64,000 nucleotides of DNA. Origin: Pantoea sp. Lineage in GTDB: Bacteria > Pseudomonadota > Gammaproteobacteria > Enterobacterales > Enterobacteriaceae. The translations under genes were made by a program, and so were the position numbers. Location: the NCBI RefSeq assembly GCF_028283705.1, contig NZ_JAPWKD010000012.1, positions 62,001-126,000 on the forward strand, written 5' to 3'. Positions 58,135 to 64,000 of the stretch are shown one piece after another. Numbering within the stretch: position 1 is the first letter of the stretch; every line of letters begins with the position of its first letter. The notes under the pieces are model-generated. The model made no database searches. It had not been told where the DNA came from and saw only the letters and a program-made list of their open reading frames with translations.

Positions 58135-59199
58135 TTACATTTTCCAGCGTAGCGCTGGCGTGCTGACCGGAAAATCCCACAACGTCAGCATTTCCTCATC
58201 GACTTTCAATAACGTAATCGATACTCCCTGCATGTCGATGGAACTGCAGAAGGTCCCCACCAGATTACGGGCAATATGAATGTTGCGCCCGATGAGTAGC
58301 TCTGCCGTTTTGCGATACACGGCATACAGTTCCGACAACGGCGTGCCCCCCAGCCCATTGACCAGCACAATCACACTGTCCTGTTCATTGAGTGGTTCGG
58401 TAGTCTGGCTGTTTTCCACCCACTCGCCTTTATCACCGTCCCATTGTCGTAACACACGGCTGTAGGGAGTATTGTCGAGAATTTCGTTAACCATCTCCGT
58501 GACCAACGTATCGCAATCGCTGTACTTCTCCCGACGAATACCCGGCTCACCATGAATACCAATGCCAAACTCGATTTCATCATCGGCCAAATCAAAGCTG
58601 GCCCTGCCAGCCGCCGGAACGGTACAGGCCGACAACGCCACGCCAATCGACCGTCCCCGGTTGCCAATACGTGTGGCCAGCTGCACGCATTCATCGAGGC
58701 TGTAACCTTCTTCAGCCGCCGCCCCGAGTATTTTCTCCGCCAGCACGGTAGTAGCAACACCACGCCGTCCGGCGGTGTACAGGCTATCCTTGACCGCGAC
58801 ATCATCGTCAATCACCGCCACCTGCACCGGAATGCCTTCACCGTGCAGCAATTCAGCCGCAGTTTCAAAATTGAGAATGTCCCCGGTGTAATTTTTAATC
58901 AGCAGCAAAATACCGTTATCGCCGTTGACCTTTTGCGCACATTCATACATTTGATCGGGGGTGGGTGAGGTAAAAATATGTCCGGGACAGGCACCGTCGA
59001 GCATACCGAAACCAACAAATCCGCCATGCATCGGTTCATGTCCCGAGCCACCACCGGAAATCAGCGCCACTTTCGGTTTATCTGTACGACGACAGACATA
59101 GAAAGGTTCGGTATTTACCATTAATTCCGGATGCGCCAGAGCAAAGCCTTCCAGTTGTTCCCTGACCACATCATCGACTTTATTGATCAACTTTTTCAT
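58135..59199 (-). CDS. dhaK: Dihydroxyacetone kinase substrate-binding subunit DhaK
   Basis: DhaK (354 aa) binds dihydroxyacetone covalently through a histidine. It begins MKKLINKVDDVVREQLEGF; ISGGGSGHEPMHGGFVG is near 49-65, KNYTGDILNFETAAELL near 105-121, and the substrate histidine is probably in GIGIHGEPGIRR near 214-225. I chose ATG 59199 with AAGGA upstream; the frame is open to 59244. It is coupled to the channel gene 58 bp upstream. Confidence 0.94.
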   Translation of the reverse strand: MKKLINKVDDVVREQLEGFALAHPELMVNTEPFYVCRRTDKPKVALISGGGSGHEPMHGGFVGFGMLDGACPGHIFTSPTPDQMYECAQKVNGDNGILLLIKNYTGDILNFETAAELLHGEGIPVQVAVIDDDVAVKDSLYTAGRRGVATTVLAEKILGAAAEEGYSLDECVQLATRIGNRGRSIGVALSACTVPAAGRASFDLADDEIEFGIGIHGEPGIRREKYSDCDTLVTEMVNEILDNTPYSRVLRQWDGDKGEWVENSQTTEPLNEQDSVIVLVNGLGGTPLSELYAVYRKTAELLIGRNIHIARNLVGTFCSSIDMQGVSITLLKVDEEMLTLWDFPVSTPALRWKM

Positions 59200-59256
59200 C
59201 AATCCTTCCTCGTATGCCCTCCCCCGCCTGGACCTTACGGACAAGGGAGCTGACGG

Positions 59257-59985
59257 TTAATGGGTGGTAAAGACAGGAATCAAGATTGTGTATAATAATG
59301 AGCCAGCCGCGCCGCCGATTAACGGACCGACGATCGGCACCCAGGCATAGCCCCAGTCGGAACCACCCTTATTTTTTATCGGCAACAACGCATGGGCCAG
59401 ACGCGGGCCAAGGTCACGCGCCGGGTTGATCGCATAGCCGGTAGGGCCACCTAACGACAGGCCGATACTCCACACCAGCACACCGACCGCATAGGGTCCG
59501 AAGCCGCCAGCAATACCATTGTGCGAGTTAAAAATGGCCAGCACGCCAAACGTTAGCATTGCAGTGCCGATAATTTCGGTGACCAGGTTCCATTTATAGT
59601 CACGAATGGCAGGACCAGTACAAAAGGTGGCGAGGATTAACCCCTTATCGTCGGAAACATCATAGTGGCGCTTGTAGGTGAGCCAGACCAGAATCGCGCC
59701 GAGAAACGCCCCGACAAGCTGGCCGATAATGTAAACCGGCACCACGCTTGCAGGAATGCCGCCCTGGAGCCAGACAGCCAGGGTCACCGCCGGATTGAGA
59801 TGCGCGCCGCTGACCCAGCCGACGGCATAAACAGCGACTGTCACCGCAAAGCCCCAGCCTGCGGTAATGACAATCCAGCCGCTACTTCCTCCTTTGGTTT
59901 GTTTTAATACCACGTTGGCCACCACACCGTCGCCAAGCAGAATCAACAGCATGGTGCCGACCATTTCTGATAAAAAGATGTTCAT
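59257..59985 (-). CDS. MIP-family glycerol facilitator (GlpF-like)
   Basis: A 242-aa aquaglyceroporin with six TM helices and two half-helix NPA boxes, HLNPAVTLAVWLQ near 61-73 and YAINPARDLGPRLAHALLP near 187-205. The aspartate after the second NPA-R is typical of glycerol-conducting members. It heads the minus-strand dha cluster, so it likely supplies glycerol or dihydroxyacetone. The ribosome site AAGGAAAG lies before the ATG. Confidence 0.85.
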   Translation of the reverse strand: MNIFLSEMVGTMLLILLGDGVVANVVLKQTKGGSSGWIVITAGWGFAVTVAVYAVGWVSGAHLNPAVTLAVWLQGGIPASVVPVYIIGQLVGAFLGAILVWLTYKRHYDVSDDKGLILATFCTGPAIRDYKWNLVTEIIGTAMLTFGVLAIFNSHNGIAGGFGPYAVGVLVWSIGLSLGGPTGYAINPARDLGPRLAHALLPIKNKGGSDWGYAWVPIVGPLIGGAAGSLLYTILIPVFTTH

Positions 59986-60420
59986 CTTTCTTTCCTTTAA
60001 TTAACAGGTGATATAGCTGGTCGTCTTATGCAAGAACAAGTTGAGAATAGGAAGGGGAAAAAAGGCTGTAAAAAAGTTTTTTTTGTTCAATCCGGAAACA
60101 GTCTTTTTCCGGAGAAGGTTGCAAAAAGAAACATCACGCTGAAGAAAAAACGGGTTATTTGACCGCCATCATACTGTATTCAAAGATGTGAGATACTTCA
60201 CAGCCCTCCACAGGGAAATTAAAAATCATCTTAAATACAATCAATTAAAAATAAATCTCTCTTGACTAAACTGAGGAAAAATATTTGCCGATCGATGTCA
60301 CAAATTGCTACGTCCTTTTCCTGGAAAGAACCAAAATACTCTACATATAGCGCTACGTTCGCGTGACAGACGCGTACCTCAATATTAATCGCTGGATCTT
60401 TTTCAGCAGGAAGGCAACGC
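59986..60420. promoter_or_regulatory. Divergent dha/dhaR control region with CRP site and dyad
   Basis: This 435-bp AT-rich interval separates the channel-dhaKLM operon from dhaR. TGTGAGATACTTCACA (60187-60202) is a perfect CRP dyad, TGTGA-N6-TCACA. A second dyad with halves TCCGGAAA and TTTCCGGA (60091-60113) is a candidate DhaR or other regulator site. No further gene is seen. Confidence 0.65.
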
Positions 60421-62403
60421 ATGCGTCTCAATATGAAAGCGATATGGCGGGCGTTTGTCGCCAAAGATCCCGGCGAGTTTAACAACCTCACCAGTCTGGA
60501 TCGTCTCGATATTAAACCCTGGCTGAAGGAGTCCTGGCTGCGTTGTCGGCGACAACAGCGGCATGATCACTGGCCACCACAACTTTATGCCAAAGGCATC
60601 ACCTTCGACTCGCTGTGCCGCAACAAATCGGAGATGCTTAATATCTCCTCACCGATTATCGAGGATATATTCGAATATCTTGATACGCCGGATTGCGCCA
60701 TCTTCATTACTGATGAAACCGGTTGTACGCTGCGATTTTACGCCACCCCGGCAATGACCACCCGCCTGGCAGCACTGGGGATCCGTGCCAGTGTCTACTG
60801 GCGGGAAGGCATGATGGGCAATAATGCCGTTTCCAGCGCCCTGCTGCTGCACGAAACGGTCAGCGTCAGAGGCTATGAACATTTCAACCGGCACCTGCAC
60901 GCATTTACGATTTGCGCCGCACCGGTTTTTGATAGCGACAGCACCGTGATGGGCGCGGTGGGTCTTGTCCTGCTAACCGGTAATGATACCCTGCCGACAC
61001 TGGGACTGGCGCTGGTGCACTCCATCGAACAACAAATTACCGCCAGGCTGAATACCGACCTGGTTCTGGCCGAATCCAATCAGCATCTCAGCGAAGTCCA
61101 TGCGCTGCTGGACGGCGTGGAAGAAGGCGTGCTGGCCTGGGACAATAAAGGCACCATTCTGTATCTCAATATTCACGGCAGCGATTTATTTAATGTTAAA
61201 GGGGAAAAGATCCTCGGGAAAAATATCCACGACATTATTAAATTACCGCAAAACATCATTAATGCGATTGAACACAACCGTGAAGTTGATTTGTTTGAAA
61301 CCGCTATTGAATTTAATGGCAGTTTTATTTCACTGGCGATCTCCCTGAAGATCGTTAAAGGCCCCAATAATAGCTCGGATCGCTATATCGCCCTGCTGCA
61401 TCCCATCGATCGCATCCGTGAACTGGTACATCGCCACAGTGGTGTCTGGGCGCGTCTGACCTTTGACGATCTCGACTATGTGGGCAGTTCCAATGCGATT
61501 CGGCGCGTGATGCGTCTGGCACAGCAGGCAGCGAAAGGACGTGGTTCGGTACTGCTGCACGGAGAAGAAGGGTTGGGCAAGTCGCACCTGGCGCAGGCGA
61601 TTCATAATGCCAGCGAGCGTCAGGATAAGCCTTTTATCACCATTAACTGCCAGGCAATCCTGCGTGAAGCGATGACCAGCGAGTTTCTCGGCGGCGTTAT
61701 TAATGGTGACAAGCATGTGATTTCTAAATTCGAGCTGGCTAAAGGCGGCACATTGCTGCTGGAGAATGTCGAATATCTGACGGCAGAAGTACAGACCGCG
61801 CTGCTGCAACTGCTGAAAACCGGGCTACTGAGCAAAGCCAACCAGCTGCTGGTACCTCTGGATGTCCGCCTCATCACCACCACCACGGTCGATATCAATC
61901 AATACGTCGATGAAAACCGCTTCCGCCGCCATTTACTGTATGAGTTACAGTCGTTTGATATCCATATCCCGCCGTTACGCGAACGCAGCGAAGATATTCC
62001 ACCGCTGATCAAACGTTATCTGAAAATCATGAGTCATGAGGTAGGTAAAAACGTGTCACTGTCTGACGATGCATTGCAACTGTTAACGCGTTACAGCTGG
62101 CCGGGCAATAACCGGGAATTGCGTAATGTGCTTGAACGCGCCTTCAGTTACAGCGATGGCGCCATGATTCGGGCAAAAGATATTCCTTCCTCCCTGATTG
62201 AAAGAATTCGCGATATTGGTGTCGAGCCGCCAGCCCATGGTCTGCACAGTCTTAATGATATGGAGCGGGACGCCCTGATTCAGGCTGCCATCCAGTGTAA
62301 GGGGAGAGCCATGAAGATTACCGAGGCACTGAAGATCAGCCGTACCTCGCTGTGGAGAAAGCTAAAAGCCTTCAATATTCATCTGGAAGATTACAAGACC
62401 TGA
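60421..62403 (+). CDS. dhaR: Transcriptional activator DhaR
   Basis: DhaR (660 aa) activates the dha operon and senses DhaK/DhaL. GAF- and PAS-like sensor domains span about 20-330. The AAA+ domain (about 350-560) has Walker A GEEGLGKS but the Walker B position reads GGTLLLEN and no GAFTGA loop is present, so it is not a normal sigma54 activator. A Fis-type HTH closes the protein (EALKISRTSLWRKLKAF, about 635-655). The ATG at 60421 follows AGGAAGG. It is divergent from the operon it controls. Confidence 0.92.
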   Translation: MRLNMKAIWRAFVAKDPGEFNNLTSLDRLDIKPWLKESWLRCRRQQRHDHWPPQLYAKGITFDSLCRNKSEMLNISSPIIEDIFEYLDTPDCAIFITDETGCTLRFYATPAMTTRLAALGIRASVYWREGMMGNNAVSSALLLHETVSVRGYEHFNRHLHAFTICAAPVFDSDSTVMGAVGLVLLTGNDTLPTLGLALVHSIEQQITARLNTDLVLAESNQHLSEVHALLDGVEEGVLAWDNKGTILYLNIHGSDLFNVKGEKILGKNIHDIIKLPQNIINAIEHNREVDLFETAIEFNGSFISLAISLKIVKGPNNSSDRYIALLHPIDRIRELVHRHSGVWARLTFDDLDYVGSSNAIRRVMRLAQQAAKGRGSVLLHGEEGLGKSHLAQAIHNASERQDKPFITINCQAILREAMTSEFLGGVINGDKHVISKFELAKGGTLLLENVEYLTAEVQTALLQLLKTGLLSKANQLLVPLDVRLITTTTVDINQYVDENRFRRHLLYELQSFDIHIPPLRERSEDIPPLIKRYLKIMSHEVGKNVSLSDDALQLLTRYSWPGNNRELRNVLERAFSYSDGAMIRAKDIPSSLIERIRDIGVEPPAHGLHSLNDMERDALIQAAIQCKGRAMKITEALKISRTSLWRKLKAFNIHLEDYKT

Positions 62404-62416
62404 AGGGATATTTGCA

Positions 62417-62448
62417 GATAAAAAAGCCCGCTAAATCGCGGGCTTATC
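62417..62448 (-). terminator. Terminator of zwf
   Basis: On the minus strand AAGCCCGC / GCGGGCTT with a 6-nt loop is followed by TTTTTATC, just past the zwf stop. It may also serve dhaR on the plus strand. Confidence 0.9.
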
Positions 62449-62454
62449 TGTTTC

Positions 62455-63930
62455 TTACTCGAATTCGTTCCAGGAACGTCCGTCACGGGTGATCATCGCC
62501 ACGGAGGCGACCGGTCCCCAGGTACCGGCCTGATACGGCTTCGGTGCATCCGCATCGGCGTTCCATGCATCAATGATGGAATCCACCCATGTCCATGCGG
62601 CTTCGACTTCATCGCGGCGCACGAACAGCGCCTGAATGCCACGCATGGTTTCCAGCAACAGACGCTCATAAGCATCCGCCAGATGCGACTGATTGAAGGT
62701 TTCTGAGTAGCTGAGATCCAGCTTGGTGGTCTGCAGTTTGTGTTTGTGATCCAGACCCGGCACTTTGTTCAGGATCTCGATATCCACACCTTCATCCGGC
62801 TGCAGGCGAATGGTCAGCTTGTTCTGTGGCAGTTCAGCGTAGGAATCTTTGAACAGGTTCATTTCCGGGTTCTTGAAGTACACCACCACTTCAGAACACT
62901 TGGTTGGCAAACGCTTACCGGTACGCAGGTAGAACGGTACGCCCGCCCAGCGCCAGTTGTCGATATCGACACGAATAGCCACGAAGGTTTCTGTAGCGCT
63001 CTGCTTGTTGGCACCCTCTTCTTCCAGGTAGCCTGGTACTTTTTTACCCTGAACAAAACCGGCGGTGTATTGGCCACGTACGGTTTTTTCACGCACGTTA
63101 GTCTGATCGATGCGACGCAGCGAACGCAGCACCTTCACTTTTTCGTCACGAATCGCATCGGCACTCAGGTCTGATGGCGGCGACATGGCGATCATGGTGA
63201 GGATCTGCAACAGGTGGTTTTGGATCATGTCGCGCATCTGGCCCGCTTTATCAAAGTAGCCCCAGCGGCCCTCGATACCCACCTCTTCAGCCACCGTAAT
63301 CTGCACGTGGTCGATGGTGCGGTTGTCCCAGTTGTTGACGAAGATCGAGTTAGCAAATCGCAGCGCCAGCAGGTTCAGTACCGTTTCTTTGCCCAGATAG
63401 TGGTCGATACGGAACACCTGGCTCTCTTCGAAGTATTTGCCCACGCTGTTGTTGATCTCCTGAGAGGTCTCCAGCGAGGTGCCAAGCGGCTTCTCCATCA
63501 CCACACGCGCCGGTTTGGCGTTCAGTTTGGCTGAACCCAGACCATCGCAGATAGCACCAAAAGTGCTCGGCGGCATGGCGAAGTAGTTAATGGTGACACG
63601 ATTTTTCTGGTCGAGCATTTTGCCCAGACGAGAAAAGTGCGAAGTATCGTTTACGTCGAGGTTACAGAAGTCGAGACGGCTGCTGAGTTTGTCCCACAGC
63701 GCTTCATCGATCTTCTCTTTCATGAAGGTTTCCAGCGCTTCACGCACCACTTTGGTGTATGCGTCTTTGTCCCACTCCGCGCGGCCTACGCCGATAATGC
63801 GCGTGGTGTCGTGAATCTGACCGGCTTTCTCCAGCTGATACAGTGAAGGCAACAGTTTCCGGCGTGCAAGATCGCCTTTGGCACCGAAAATCACCAGATC
63901 GCATGCCTGGGCTGTTTGTGTTACCGCCAT
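62455..63930 (-). CDS. zwf: Glucose-6-phosphate 1-dehydrogenase Zwf
   Basis: Zwf (491 aa) oxidises glucose-6-phosphate to 6-phosphogluconolactone, making NADPH and feeding the pentose phosphate pathway. The coenzyme region is [20 protein letters not shown] near 12-31, and the active-site signature is [16 protein letters not shown] near 172-187. It begins [16 protein letters not shown] and is full length. In E. coli it is followed by edd-eda; here dhaR is next and edd is missing. The 70 bp upstream contain an ACCCGG / CCGGGT inverted repeat (63955-63982) of unknown role. Confidence 0.97.
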   Translation of the reverse strand: MAVTQTAQACDLVIFGAKGDLARRKLLPSLYQLEKAGQIHDTTRIIGVGRAEWDKDAYTKVVREALETFMKEKIDEALWDKLSSRLDFCNLDVNDTSHFSRLGKMLDQKNRVTINYFAMPPSTFGAICDGLGSAKLNAKPARVVMEKPLGTSLETSQEINNSVGKYFEESQVFRIDHYLGKETVLNLLALRFANSIFVNNWDNRTIDHVQITVAEEVGIEGRWGYFDKAGQMRDMIQNHLLQILTMIAMSPPSDLSADAIRDEKVKVLRSLRRIDQTNVREKTVRGQYTAGFVQGKKVPGYLEEEGANKQSATETFVAIRVDIDNWRWAGVPFYLRTGKRLPTKCSEVVVYFKNPEMNLFKDSYAELPQNKLTIRLQPDEGVDIEILNKVPGLDHKHKLQTTKLDLSYSETFNQSHLADAYERLLLETMRGIQALFVRRDEVEAAWTWVDSIIDAWNADADAPKPYQAGTWGPVASVAMITRDGRSWNEFE

Positions 63931-64000
63931 TTTCCTCTCCTCGTTGCAGGATATACCCGGTCGAGCGTCCTCATTTACCGGGTCCTTATTGTAATTTTCT

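Noticed and set aside
1..64000. CRISPR arrays, tRNA or rRNA genes
   Set aside because: I saw no regular repeat-spacer pattern and no tRNA- or rRNA-like sequence by eye; a tRNA scan was not possible.

Overview
The window is chromosomal DNA from a gammaproteobacterium of the order Enterobacterales, most likely Pantoea or a close Erwiniaceae relative. The gene order follows the E. coli fadR-to-zwf region closely (nhaB, dsbB, minCDE, rnd, fadD, tsaB, pabB, sdaA, manXYZ, cspC, kdgR, htpX, prc, proQ, letAB, rsmF, pphA, sdsR, yebYZ-yobA, holE, exoX, ptrB, purT, eda, zwf). Proteins are the lengths expected of enterobacterial orthologues, and CspC looks the same as the E. coli protein as I remember it. 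The genus is an inference from gene content: no edd, no mntP, no mgrB, and a dihydroxyacetone kinase operon next to zwf.

Layout. 1-15.3 kb: the first codons of fadR, then nhaB, dsbB, the ycgNML group, the Min division-site system, rnd, fadD under a clear FadR operator, yeaY, tsaB, yoaA, yoaB, yoaH, pabB and nudL. 15.4-24.8 kb: sdaA, a CSS-EAL phosphodiesterase (yoaD), yoaE, the mannose PTS manXYZ with yobD, and rlmA. 24.8-28.4 kb: cspC with a short yobF, a metallo-beta-lactamase-fold gene placed between yobF and yebO, then yobH and kdgR. 28.5-40.7 kb: yebQ, htpX, prc, proQ, msrC, letAB, rsmF and pphA. 40.7-46.2 kb: the accessory region. 46.2-53.3 kb: the core resumes with the sRNA sdsR, yebY-yebZ-yobA, holE, exoX, ptrB, yebE and purT under a perfect PurR box. 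53.3-64 kb: an alpha/beta hydrolase with a divergent LysR regulator, eda, a glpF-like channel with dhaKLM and the activator dhaR, and zwf.

The accessory region lies between pphA and sdsR and contains: (a) small or unrecognised genes, including an apparent 35-aa membrane protein, a 92-aa protein behind a Fur-like box, a 55-aa two-helix membrane protein and a lipoprotein; (b) a pair of about 55-nt repeats with complementary ends; (c) a 395-aa protein with two membrane helices and a cytoplasmic helical domain, laid out like membrane-anchored phage-abortive proteins; (d) the deleted remains of a P2-like prophage: the tail-fibre-assembly 3' end, a toxin/immunity cassette in the position of P2 Z/fun, the tail-sheath (FI) 5' end joined by deletion to the late-control gene D 3' end, and then directly sdsR. 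The ryeA/sdsR locus is a known integration hot spot in Salmonella, so this looks like the same site used in another genus.

How the genes work together. FadR would control fadD, and possibly the fadR-nhaB interval. KdgR is encoded here and a KdgR-like site precedes eda. The edd dehydratase that normally sits between zwf and eda is missing; in its place is a glycerol/dihydroxyacetone module (channel, DhaK, DhaL, multiphosphoryl DhaM, DhaR) with a perfect CRP dyad upstream. ManXYZ and DhaM both depend on PTS phosphoryl transfer. RsmF, RlmA, Rnd, TsaB, ProQ, CspC and SdsR form a broad set of RNA-acting functions.
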